Counted from the first letter of the stretch, positions 1 to 6,069 are shown. The stretch: 7,601 nt of DNA from JBGSWE01 sp049292975 (GCA_049292975.1 JBATRZ010000051.1:1-7601), one strand, 5' to 3'. Made by a program: numbers and translations. The notes: generated by a model from the letters alone, not told the origin.

Positions 1-1338
1 GTCTACATCCTGCCCCATCATCATGATATCGTCGCTATTTGGCGAACCCCAGGCTTTGATCTTTTCGGAGTCGTCGCCGGTAGTCAGGCCGTTTGGCGTT
101 GGCGTACCCCATGTAGCCGCCGGCGTATAGGTACAGTAGTCGCCCGTGTTGGTCGTACCTGAGTCGTTGTACAGATGCAGTCCCTCGCCATTAAAGCGCT
201 CGAAAGCCGCGTAGGCCTGCATGCCAGATACTACCTCAGTAGTGTTATCGACGCAGCCGTTGCTGAAACCGTTGGTTGTATTGTTGCCGCGCCAGACGGC
301 ACTGCGCGTGTCGTTGCCGTTGTCAGAGTTTGCTACCAGAATACGCGTGCTGGTAGGGTCAGCCACCGATGCCAGCCACTTGGTGTCATTGGCGGTGTTG
401 TGGGCGCTCTGCTCGGTGCCCCAGCCGGTACCAACCGTGTAGGTCATGTACGAAACATTGTTGGTGGCGTCATTGTCGACGTAACTCAGGACAAACAAGC
501 CCATCTCGGACCAGGCGCCGTCAAAGCATTGGGCGACATTGCAGTTCTGCAAATCTGAAACCACCGTGTTGCCGGCATCAAAGCTGCTGCCGTCCCAATA
601 AAAAGCATGGAGAGCGCTATTCTTGTCGGCTACCAGCACCATCATGCGGTTACTGCGGTCCTGATCCAGGCTCTCGCCAGCCGGAATAACACGTATCCAG
701 TTAGGCACGGCGCTGCTGCCGGGTAAGTCTACATCGTTGCTGGAATCCGGCGTGCCCGGGGCAGTGTTGGGCGACCAGGCGCTGCCGTCCCACCGGGCGT
801 AATAAAAGGTATCGGCTGCGTTATCGCCGTACACCACGAAACCCCGGCCGCTCAGCGGCTCGTAAGCAATATCGAAAGCACGGATACAGGTGTCAATGGT
901 GGGGGTGGCATCGCAGTCCTGGGTAGCGGTTGTGTTGGGGTTGTTCCAGCGGGCTGTGAAGTCGCCGTTGGCATCACAACCGCTGGTGCAGGTCTGGATA
1001 TCTAATGTACCGTTGACTTTAAGTATGCCGATCATCGTCTCTTCACGGGTGGGTGCAGTCTTGGCTATGGTCCAGAGGATAAAGCTGTTCGAGCTGGCTG
1101 CAGCGCCGTTAAATTCGGCATTGGCCGTTGATGGAAACGTAAAGCCGCGCGCCCTTAGCACGCCCTGGTTGGTACCGCTGGTATCGCCGTAAAAGAACGT
1201 GCCGTTCGGATCTACGGCAGCCGAAGATTGGCTGGGATTAGCTATGATTACCCAGGCCAGGCCGGCCAGAGCCAAGGCCAAGGATAGATATGGCAGCAGC
1301 GAGTACTTAAATCTGGTTTTAGCTTTTGGCTTCTTCAT
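1..1338 (-). CDS. Secreted or membrane-anchored repeat protein, beta-propeller-like (3' end outside window)
   Basis: This frame is open from the ATG at 1338 to the window edge (446 codons, no stop). The first 12 residues are rich in Lys and Arg, followed by a hydrophobic segment at about 14-33 and a possible cleavage site near SSAA (38-41), so export is likely. From about residue 150 a pattern recurs: a short beta segment, a variable turn, a VVYGD- or LVAN-like strand, then an aromatic Gly end such as RWDGSAW (182-187), YWDGSSF (247-253), GTGW (303-306), NGF (356-358) and ATW (408-410). These ends are spaced about 66, 53, 52 and 52 residues, as expected for beta-propeller blades. Several Cys (117, 121, 142, 151, 266, 271, 362, 402) could form disulfides outside the cell. 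The start lies 3 nt after the upstream stop with no Shine-Dalgarno, so translation is probably coupled to the fibre gene. No family was recognised; the propeller fold is inferred from the repeats. Confidence 0.85.
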   Translation of the reverse strand, partial: MKKPKAKTRFKYSLLPYLSLALALAGLAWVIIANPSQSSAAVDPNGTFFYGDTSGTNQGVLRARGFTFPSTANAEFNGAAASSNSFILWTIAKTAPTREETMIGILKVNGTLDIQTCTSGCDANGDFTARWNNPNTTATQDCDATPTIDTCIRAFDIAYEPLSGRGFVVYGDNAADTFYYARWDGSAWSPNTAPGTPDSSNDVDLPGSSAVPNWIRVIPAGESLDQDRSNRMMVLVADKNSALHAFYWDGSSFDAGNTVVSDLQNCNVAQCFDGAWSEMGLFVLSYVDNDATNNVSYMTYTVGTGWGTEQSAHNTANDTKWLASVADPTSTRILVANSDNGNDTRSAVWRGNNTTNGFSNGCVDNTTEVVSGMQAYAAFERFNGEGLHLYNDSGTTNTGDYCTYTPAATWGTPTPNGLTTGDDSEKIKAWGSPNSDDIMMMGQDVD

Positions 1339-1341
1339 ACA

Positions 1342-2940
1342 CTAGAACTTAGACCGGTAATCGTAGCGGATCTCGCCGGCCAGGGCGCTGTTGCTGGTGC
1401 CGCTGCTGGTTACCTTGATGACCCACACCACGACATCGCCGGCTACTATGGCATTACAGTCTGAATCGCCCGATATGCTGGCCAGGGCTGTTTCGGTCCA
1501 TGTCGTATTTGCAGTGGTGATCGTCGTGGTTGTCCCGCACTGCCCGCCGCTGGCATTATACAGGCTCAGTGTAACAATGTCGCTGCTGCCCGTGCGCCAG
1601 CCGAACATATTGACAGCGGTCAGGCTCTGCGTGTCGTAATCGCTCGGTATCTGTGAGCGTACATAGATGTCGTAGTCCTGCGTGCCCGAAGTTGAGAGCC
1701 AGCGGTAGTAGTTATGCTCGTCTGTCGCGCCGCAAAAGCCGGTATTGATACTCTTGCGGCTGGTGCCCGAGCAGAAGTCCGAGGTCATATTGCCCAGGTT
1801 GTTGCTGCCGTCCGCCGTCATGACGGCACCGGCGTATTCTGGCGTGAAACCAACGCGCCGTGCCGGGCGGGCGGTACCGCGGTAGCTGGGGCCCGTCGAG
1901 CCGCTAAAATCAGCACCGTCACTGGCGTTACCAACCCTGAGCGTAGTGGTGAATTCGCCATTGGTGGTAAATAGGGCAACGCCGCTTAAGGTCGTCGCGG
2001 CAGTAGAGGCAACACGCACCAGCGTGTTCTGGGTATCGGCTACAAACAAAGAGCTGCCGCCCTGGCGCAGTATCTGAAAGGCAGTGGGCGAGTCGGCCGA
2101 GTTCTGGAACAAGGCATAGCCGCCATCAGCCATATTGAAAACGGTAGTGGCGTTGTCGCGGAAGACGGCAATATTACCGGTGCTGGTAGAGTTGGACAAG
2201 ACCAGGGCATCACCGGTCGCGGCGCCGGTCAGGCTGGTAGCACCGCTTGTCACCGTAAAGGTGCGGCTGGAGGCGACGGTGGTGTTCTTTTGCAGGGTGA
2301 TAGAGGTGGCGTTAGTGGTGCCGATAGCCAGGGCGCCGGCCGAGGCCGTATCCAGCAGCGGCGCCTGCAGCGAGGTAACCGCGCTGATGCTGGCGCCGGA
2401 GGCGATCGTGCCAGATACGTCGATGCTGCCCGTCTGCTGCGAGCCTGGGCTGAGCTGCACGAATGCGCTGGCATCCAGGCCGTCTAAGTTATCGGCATTG
2501 AAGGCGTAGGGGCTGGCGGTAAATCGGATGCGCGGCGTCATCTCGCCGGCCGGATCGGAGCTGAAGGTGATACCCAGGTAGATGTTGTCGGTGTTAAAAT
2601 TCACGCTGCCGGGCAAAGCTGTGGTGCTGCCCAAGTTATGCTGGAAGATCCCGTCATCCACGCTTAAACTGACCGTCTCGGTCCAGGTGGCGCTGCCGCC
2701 CGAGGCGGCGGTGTACAGGCTAAAAACAAAGCTATAGGAGCCGTCCGTCACGTTAGTGCCGTTCGGGTTGGTAACCTTGCCCTGGAAATTAATGGTCTTG
2801 TGGATACCGGGCGCGGCCTGTGCTAGGCCGCCGCGGCTCAGGATAGCGGCAGATACGGAAAAAACGCTGCCAAGCAGCGCCAACAGCAATAAGACTGAGC
2901 GTCCGTTTATTTTTTTCATCACCTTTGTTTTAAATGCCAC
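1342..2940 (-). CDS. Fibre-like surface protein with tail-fibre-type N-terminal domain
   Basis: Predicted 532 aa. A basic N-terminus and hydrophobic segment (about 15-33) end in LAQAA (39-43), a plausible signal peptidase site. Residues 48-160 have a pattern widespread in bacterial surface and tail-fibre-like proteins: INFQGKVTNPNGT, a YSFVFSLY strand, WTETVSLSV, DGIFQHNLG, YLGITF, then EMTPRIRF, SPYAF and LDGLDASAF. Residues about 165-340 are rich in Ser, Thr, Ala and Gly with short beta repeats (LAIGTTNATSITL, FQILRQGGSSLFVAD), like a fibre shaft. The C-terminal part (about 385-532) looks like a compact beta domain with two likely disulfide pairs (C390/C403, C468/C495). The start shown is GTG; an in-frame ATG at 2919 (MKKINGRS) also fits a signal peptide. 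Neither has a well-spaced Shine-Dalgarno: AGGAG lies 18 nt before the GTG and AAGG only 2 nt before the ATG. A role as adhesin or attachment fibre is inferred. Confidence 0.88.
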   Translation of the reverse strand: MAFKTKVMKKINGRSVLLLLALLGSVFSVSAAILSRGGLAQAAPGIHKTINFQGKVTNPNGTNVTDGSYSFVFSLYTAASGGSATWTETVSLSVDDGIFQHNLGSTTALPGSVNFNTDNIYLGITFSSDPAGEMTPRIRFTASPYAFNADNLDGLDASAFVQLSPGSQQTGSIDVSGTIASGASISAVTSLQAPLLDTASAGALAIGTTNATSITLQKNTTVASSRTFTVTSGATSLTGAATGDALVLSNSTSTGNIAVFRDNATTVFNMADGGYALFQNSADSPTAFQILRQGGSSLFVADTQNTLVRVASTAATTLSGVALFTTNGEFTTTLRVGNASDGADFSGSTGPSYRGTARPARRVGFTPEYAGAVMTADGSNNLGNMTSDFCSGTSRKSINTGFCGATDEHNYYRWLSTSGTQDYDIYVRSQIPSDYDTQSLTAVNMFGWRTGSSDIVTLSLYNASGGQCGTTTTITTANTTWTETALASISGDSDCNAIVAGDVVVWVIKVTSSGTSNSALAGEIRYDYRSKF

Positions 2941-2953
2941 GGTATGCGTGAAT

Positions 2954-2981
2954 AGCCGCTCCTAACCCTTTAGAAGCGGCT
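2954..2981 (-). repeat. Leader hairpin before the fibre gene
   Basis: AGCCGCT (2954-2960) and AGCGGCT (2975-2981) are perfect inverted repeats of 7 bp around a 14-nt loop. In the minus-strand transcript this hairpin lies 13 nt before the GTG start at 2940. The only AGGAG in the leader (2959-2963) is partly inside the stem, so the hairpin could influence ribosome access. There is no U-run, so it is not a terminator. Confidence 0.5.
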
Positions 2982-3012
2982 TGTTGGACGCAAATTGTGA
3001 ACTCGTTTCTCT

Positions 3013-3063
3013 TAAGCTAAATTTTTGGTTTTCGATTTTGTTTGTCGATTTTTGTTTAGCTTA
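3013..3063 (-). repeat. Inverted repeat at the 5' end of the fibre-gene leader
   Basis: TAAGCTAAA (3013-3021) and TTTAGCTTA (3055-3063) form a perfect 9-bp inverted repeat separated by 33 nt. The interval holds two copies of TCGATTTT (3032-3039 and 3045-3052, period 13). If the promoter at 3074-3079 is used, the stem begins within a few nucleotides of the transcript's 5' end. It could be a stabilising 5' stem-loop or an operator; the sequence does not decide which. Confidence 0.45.
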
Positions 3064-3073
3064 TCTGTTGTTT

Positions 3074-3102
3074 AGTATAGCAAACCACAGATGATACCAA
3101 TA
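3074..3102 (-). promoter_or_regulatory. Extended -10 promoter for the fibre and propeller genes
   Basis: Read on the minus strand, TGCTATACT gives a TGn extended -10 with hexamer TATACT at 3074-3079. Candidate -35 boxes are weak: TATTGG (3097-3102) with a 17-bp spacer, or TTGGTA (3095-3100) with 15 bp. The stop codon of the 311-aa gene is at 3105-3107, so the promoter sits directly behind it. Transcription would begin near 3067, leaving a leader of about 125 nt before the GTG at 2940. Confidence 0.5.
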
Positions 3103-3104
3103 GT

Positions 3105-4040
3105 CTAAACAGTGGTTTTGGAGTGTTTTTTACTGCTTTTTCGTAAAGTTATCCACAGGATGGCAACAAACAGCAAGCTGACTGCCCCAAGCAGATAGAT
3201 GCCAAAGCCCATGTACCAAAAGCTGATAACCTGCTGGCTGTTCTGTTCCCGGCCGTCATATCGCCAGTTTATTACGGCCTGGTAGCGGCCCGGCCAGAAG
3301 GGGCGCCTTAGCACCATAAAACCGGTTGTTAGCTTGCGGAAGGTCTCGGGCAGGACGACGCCAGAAGTTTCGTTGATGATAGCCTTGCTAACTTCTTGCC
3401 CGCCAGGGCCGCGCACCGCTACAGTACCCCGGGGCACTACGTGGATATTGCCCGTATTCTGGAATCGCAAACTTATACTTGACGGCATGCCCCAGCCGGA
3501 ACGCGCCAGCGCGGCACTGTCCAGGTTTAGCCCGTACTGCTCGCCGCCCTGCTTCTTTAGCAGGACCAGGGCTGCTGTTGCCGGCAGAATATCTACCTCT
3601 GGCATAGCTGCAGGATTAGCGGGGTCTACCGGCACCGCCACGACCGCACCGTAATGCCCGCCAGGACTAAGGCTGTCGCGGTTGTCTATGGTCACTACCA
3701 CCTTCTCGGTCTCGCCAGGCGCTACCGAGACGGTATCGGCGCTGAAGCGCAGCCAGGCCGTCAATCCGTAACGTGTTTCCGTCTGATTTGCCTTAAGCCC
3801 CAAGAATGCAATGCCGCCGGACTCGTCCAGCGCCTTAAAATCCACAACCTTCAGGCGCAACATGACCTCCGCATTGTCGCGGTTGGTTAGGCTCAGTTCA
3901 AAGCTAGTCTCTTCGGCGCCTTCGGCCAGTATGACCTCTTGGTTGGCGGGCGAGATGGTAAACCCGCCGGCAGCCGATGCGCTGGCGGGCGCAAACAGCA
4001 CGCTGGCGGCAAGCAGAACGGCTAGATACTTACGGCGCAC
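3105..4040 (-). CDS. Membrane-anchored Ig-like surface protein (DUF916-like), copy 2
   Basis: Predicted 311 aa. It has a cleavable-looking signal peptide (MRRK, hydrophobic core, ASA at 21-23), an extracellular beta-rich region (about 25-275), one membrane helix (about 278-299) and a basic tail (300-311) facing the cytoplasm. The N-terminal domain (VILAEGAEET, LTNRDNAEVM, VSVAPGETEKVVVTI, GGHYGAVVAVP) resembles the Ig-like DUF916 domain of Gram-positive WxL-locus proteins. The second half contains NTGNIHVVPRG (195-205) and a GRYQAVINWRYDGRE segment before SFW, both shared with the 356-aa neighbour, so the two are paralogues. The GTG start overlaps the upstream gene by 11 nt and has no Shine-Dalgarno of its own, which suggests translational coupling; this start gives a proper signal peptide. 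The likely role is scaffold or anchor for surface proteins. The DUF916 assignment is by pattern and would need a profile search. Confidence 0.85.
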   Translation of the reverse strand: MRRKYLAVLLAASVLFAPASASAAGGFTISPANQEVILAEGAEETSFELSLTNRDNAEVMLRLKVVDFKALDESGGIAFLGLKANQTETRYGLTAWLRFSADTVSVAPGETEKVVVTIDNRDSLSPGGHYGAVVAVPVDPANPAAMPEVDILPATAALVLLKKQGGEQYGLNLDSAALARSGWGMPSSISLRFQNTGNIHVVPRGTVAVRGPGGQEVSKAIINETSGVVLPETFRKLTTGFMVLRRPFWPGRYQAVINWRYDGREQNSQQVISFWYMGFGIYLLGAVSLLFVAILWITLRKSSKKHSKTTV

Positions 4041-5100
4041 TGGGTTGCCCGGGCGTCTTCTTTTTGGTTATCTTGCGCAAGCCGCGCCAAACCTTGCGCA
4101 GAATAATAAACACGGCGAAGCCAATCAGCCCCGCTGCCAGCAAAATGACCCCCAAGATACGCCACGGGATTACCCAGAAGCTTAGCGTTGCCTCTAGCGG
4201 CACGTCGCGCTCACCATCGTCATACACCATCAGCAGATCAGCCGTGTACTTGCCAATGCGCAAGCCGGACAATTTCAGGCCGTCCCAGCGCAGGCTGGTT
4301 TGCGGATTGCCGTCCTTGTCGTTTATCACTTGCCCGTCTTCTTCTTTGGGCTGATAGCTGGGCCAACCATCATTCCAAATAACCGTAAATACGCGTTGCG
4401 AACCCGGCAGAACGTTACCGTCTGTCTGGTTCACCTTGATATTACCAAGTAATTCATCGCCTTTTTTGATAAATATTTCGCCCGATGGCACCAGGTGGAT
4501 ATTGCCCGTATTGCGCACCGATACGGTAAACTGTGCGGGCAGGAATTCGTAGACACGCCGCTTGCCCGAGAATTCTACCACTTGCACCTCACGCTTGGAA
4601 TTGGGCGTGCGTACGTCTAGCAGCACCAGCGTTGCGGCGCCGCCGTCCACAGCCGCACCGCCCGCGGATTCAGGGCTGTCGCCTGCCCGCGTAAAAGCTA
4701 CAGCATAGTAATAGCCCAGGCCCGCCGTATCAGGCACGTCTATGGTCATGCGGATGGTCTTCCAGACATTGGGCTCGGTCGTAAAGCGCTCTTCAGAAAA
4801 CGTCACCCAATCAAAGAAATCATCGCCCGGCTCACGTTCGGCCAGCCGCGGCTGGCCAAGATTGTTATTGGCGCTGAATTTGAGCAGGGTTATCTGCAGC
4901 GTCTCATTCTCTGGCCCGTCAGTACGGACCCGCAGATCGGTGGCAACTCTCTGGCCCGGCTTGGTCACCAGGCTGATTGGCAACGGGCTGGTGGTGATGC
5001 TTAGGCGGTCGTTTTCCTGGGCGCTTGCCGGGGGCGCAGGCATAAAGGCAGACACACCCAGCACAAGCAAAACCAGCGCGACCCTCAAGACCTTTATCAT
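4030..5100 (-). CDS. Membrane-anchored Ig-like surface protein (DUF916-like), copy 1
   Basis: Predicted 356 aa. A signal peptide (MIKVLR, hydrophobic stretch, ASA at 25-27) precedes a beta-rich extracellular region, a membrane helix at about 313-334 and a Lys/Arg-rich tail (335-356). The N-terminal Ig-like part has the DUF916-type layout (ISLVTKPGQRVATDLRV, WVTFSEERFTTEPNVWKTI, IDVPDTAGLGYYYAVAF). NTGNIHLVPSG (197-207) and the C-terminal IGKYTADLLMVYDDGER and SFWVIPWR segments align with the 311-aa neighbour. The downstream gene starts inside the last codons of this one. The ATG at 5100 lies only 9 nt after a perfect TATAAT, with no Shine-Dalgarno, so the mRNA is probably leaderless or nearly so. 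It is the first gene of the surface cluster. Its role as scaffold or presenter for the downstream fibre and propeller proteins is inferred. Confidence 0.87.
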   Translation of the reverse strand: MIKVLRVALVLLVLGVSAFMPAPPASAQENDRLSITTSPLPISLVTKPGQRVATDLRVRTDGPENETLQITLLKFSANNNLGQPRLAEREPGDDFFDWVTFSEERFTTEPNVWKTIRMTIDVPDTAGLGYYYAVAFTRAGDSPESAGGAAVDGGAATLVLLDVRTPNSKREVQVVEFSGKRRVYEFLPAQFTVSVRNTGNIHLVPSGEIFIKKGDELLGNIKVNQTDGNVLPGSQRVFTVIWNDGWPSYQPKEEDGQVINDKDGNPQTSLRWDGLKLSGLRIGKYTADLLMVYDDGERDVPLEATLSFWVIPWRILGVILLAAGLIGFAVFIILRKVWRGLRKITKKKTPGQPSAP

Positions 5101-5109
5101 CTAGCGCCT

Positions 5110-5138
5110 ATTATACGAAAAAACGGCAACAATGGCCA
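5110..5138 (-). promoter_or_regulatory. Promoter of the surface-protein cluster, leaderless type
   Basis: On the minus strand a perfect -10 hexamer TATAAT (5110-5115) follows TGGCCA (5133-5138, four of six matches to TTGACA) at a 17-bp spacer. The expected transcription start is about 5100-5103, at or within three bases of the ATG at 5100. No Shine-Dalgarno fits in so short a leader. Confidence 0.65.
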
Positions 5139-5156
5139 CCGCCACCCCTGTTATAC

Positions 5157-5186
5157 TTGACATAAGCATAAGAAGTATGTTATAAT
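5157..5186 (+). promoter_or_regulatory. Consensus promoter pointing rightwards, antisense to the dehydrogenase
   Basis: TTGACA (5157-5162) and TATAAT (5181-5186) both match the sigma-70-type consensus perfectly, with an 18-bp spacer and a TGn extended -10 (5178-5180). It lies back to back with the surface-cluster promoter, and the two -35 boxes are 18 bp apart. Transcription would start near 5193. The spacer contains a tandem CATAAG (5161-5172), and ATACTT/AAGTAT (5153-5158, 5173-5178) form an inverted repeat across it, possibly an operator. The only gene ahead, the dehydrogenase, lies on the opposite strand. Confidence 0.65.
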
Positions 5187-5201
5187 TAAATGATAGAGAG
5201 A

Positions 5202-5229
5202 GTATAAAAAGTGTTTACATTTTTTATAC
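5202..5229 (+). repeat. AT-only hairpin in the rightward leader
   Basis: GTATAAAAA (5202-5210) and TTTTTATAC (5221-5229) form a perfect 9-bp inverted repeat with a 10-nt loop. It would sit about 10 nt into the transcript from the rightward promoter. Read on the minus strand it lies downstream of the dehydrogenase, but it has no GC-rich stem or following U-run, so I do not call it a terminator. Confidence 0.5.
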
Positions 5230-5233
5230 CGAA

Positions 5234-5262
5234 CGGGTTTCATTATGCCCGGAGGGGATAAT
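5234..5262 (+). promoter_or_regulatory. Competing hairpins around a Shine-Dalgarno
   Basis: Two foldings share the bases CCC at 5248-5250. In one, CGGG (5234-5237) pairs with CCCG (5248-5251). In the other, ATTAT plus CCC (5242-5250) pairs with GGG plus ATAAT (5254-5262) around a GGA loop, with one G-G mismatch. The second buries the purine-rich Shine-Dalgarno GGAGGGG (5251-5257) that precedes the ATG at 5266; the first leaves most of it free. This resembles a translational switch, but no known riboswitch class was recognised. Confidence 0.3.
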
Positions 5263-5265
5263 AAA

Positions 5266-5412
5266 ATGATACGGTCTTTACACCAACAAAGCGCCACCGT
5301 CGATGACAAACTGGCTGCCTGTTGCATAGGTGCACAGGTCGCTGGCAACGAACAGCACTACCCTCGCAATCTCGTCAGACTCACCCATACGCTTCATGGG
5401 CAATGTGCTTAA
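5266..5412 (+). CDS. Possible small protein of 48 aa antisense to the dehydrogenase end
   Basis: An ATG at 5266 follows GGAGGGG (5251-5257) at 8-10 nt spacing and lies about 73 nt downstream of the start expected from the consensus rightward promoter. The frame runs 48 codons to TAA at 5410-5412 and begins MIRSLHQQSATVDD. From 5278 on it is the exact antisense of the dehydrogenase 3' end, so the residues mostly reflect that gene's sequence. It has no recognised domain, signal peptide or membrane segment. The expression signals are better than those of most real genes here, but the coding part may be only a leftover or the untranslated body of an antisense RNA. Low confidence as a protein. Confidence 0.2.
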   Translation: MIRSLHQQSATVDDKLAACCIGAQVAGNEQHYPRNLVRLTHTLHGQCA

Positions 5413-6057
5413 GAAACTGGCCGCGTTATCACTTGTCCCGCCAGGGTTCATGGCCGCAACGCCAGGTGTCGCCACACCGCCGGGCGCGATGGCGTTAATC
5501 CAGATATTGTCATGGGCATATTCGAGCGCGGTGTTCTTAGTAAATCCCCACATGCCGTGCTTGGAAGCGTCATAATGCGCCAGGCCCACCATGGACGGGT
5601 GCAGGGCGTCTACGGACGTGATGTTGATGATTTTGCCGCCGCCGCGGGTTTTCATTTGTTCTGCAGAATACTTGGTAGCCAGGAAGGCGCCGCGCAGGTT
5701 TACGGCCAGAACATGGTCGAAATCTGCCGCCGCCATAGCACTGACGGATTGCAGCGGAAAAATACCCGCATTATTAACCAGGATATCAACGCCGCCGAAT
5801 TGTTCCGCACAAGCTTGTACCATAGCCTGCACCTGGGCCTCATCGGCTACGTCTACGGTGCAGGCTGCGGCCGTCCAGCCCTTGTTTTGCAGCCCCTTGG
5901 CAGTGGCTTCTGCTGCCGGCCGGTCAATATCGGCCACCAGCACCTTGGCGCCGGCTTCGGCCAAGCGGTAGGCGATGGCCTGGCCGATACCCTTCGACCC
6001 GCCCGTCACGATAGCCGCCTTCCCCTCCAGCCGCACAAGTTCACTCACAGGTTTCAT
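5278..6057 (-). CDS. Classical short-chain dehydrogenase/reductase
   Basis: Predicted 259 aa, normal length for classical SDR enzymes, which are cytoplasmic NAD(P)-dependent oxidoreductases with a Rossmann fold. The cofactor motif TGGSKGIG is at 18-25, NNAG at 95-98, and the catalytic tetrad N120, S148, Y162, K166 (YDASK) is complete. PGG (192-194) and the C-terminal DGGALLV also fit. An Asp at 43, at the end of the second beta strand (VADID), suggests NAD(H) rather than NADP(H). The closest general types are FabG-like ketoacyl reductases and sugar (glucose or gluconate) dehydrogenases; the substrate cannot be read from the sequence. The start has no Shine-Dalgarno and lies 6 nt after a TATTAT box, so it may be leaderless. 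It is a single gene without a clear link to its neighbours. A consensus promoter on the other strand points into its 3' end. Confidence 0.95.
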   Translation of the reverse strand: MKPVSELVRLEGKAAIVTGGSKGIGQAIAYRLAEAGAKVLVADIDRPAAEATAKGLQNKGWTAAACTVDVADEAQVQAMVQACAEQFGGVDILVNNAGIFPLQSVSAMAAADFDHVLAVNLRGAFLATKYSAEQMKTRGGGKIINITSVDALHPSMVGLAHYDASKHGMWGFTKNTALEYAHDNIWINAIAPGGVATPGVAAMNPGGTSDNAASFLSTLPMKRMGESDEIARVVLFVASDLCTYATGSQFVIDGGALLV

Positions 6058-6063
6058 GAGTTA

Positions 6064-6069
6064 ATAATA
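6064..6069 (-). promoter_or_regulatory. -10 box directly before the dehydrogenase start
   Basis: TATTAT on the minus strand ends 6 nt before the ATG at 6057, which would put transcription start on the A of the start codon. No Shine-Dalgarno is present. The -35 is poor (TTCTCT at 6088-6093 with an 18-bp spacer is the best seen). Confidence 0.4.

Noticed and set aside
175..1192. Several plus-strand open frames of 73-127 codons.
   Set aside because: They lie entirely opposite the long minus-strand reading frame 1-1338, which has a signal peptide and internal protein repeats. They have no domains or start signals of their own.
3149..3157. TTATCCACA, a perfect DnaA box.
   Set aside because: It is single, lies inside the coding sequence of a membrane helix, and has no cluster of boxes, dnaA or dnaN gene nearby. 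It is not evidence for an origin.
5202..5262. The hairpins considered as an intrinsic terminator for the dehydrogenase.
   Set aside because: On the minus strand neither hairpin is GC-rich and directly followed by a U-run.
5151..5348. A 65-codon minus-strand open frame overlapping the dehydrogenase end.
   Set aside because: It is out of frame with the SDR gene, has no start signal and runs into AT-rich intergenic DNA that carries both promoters.
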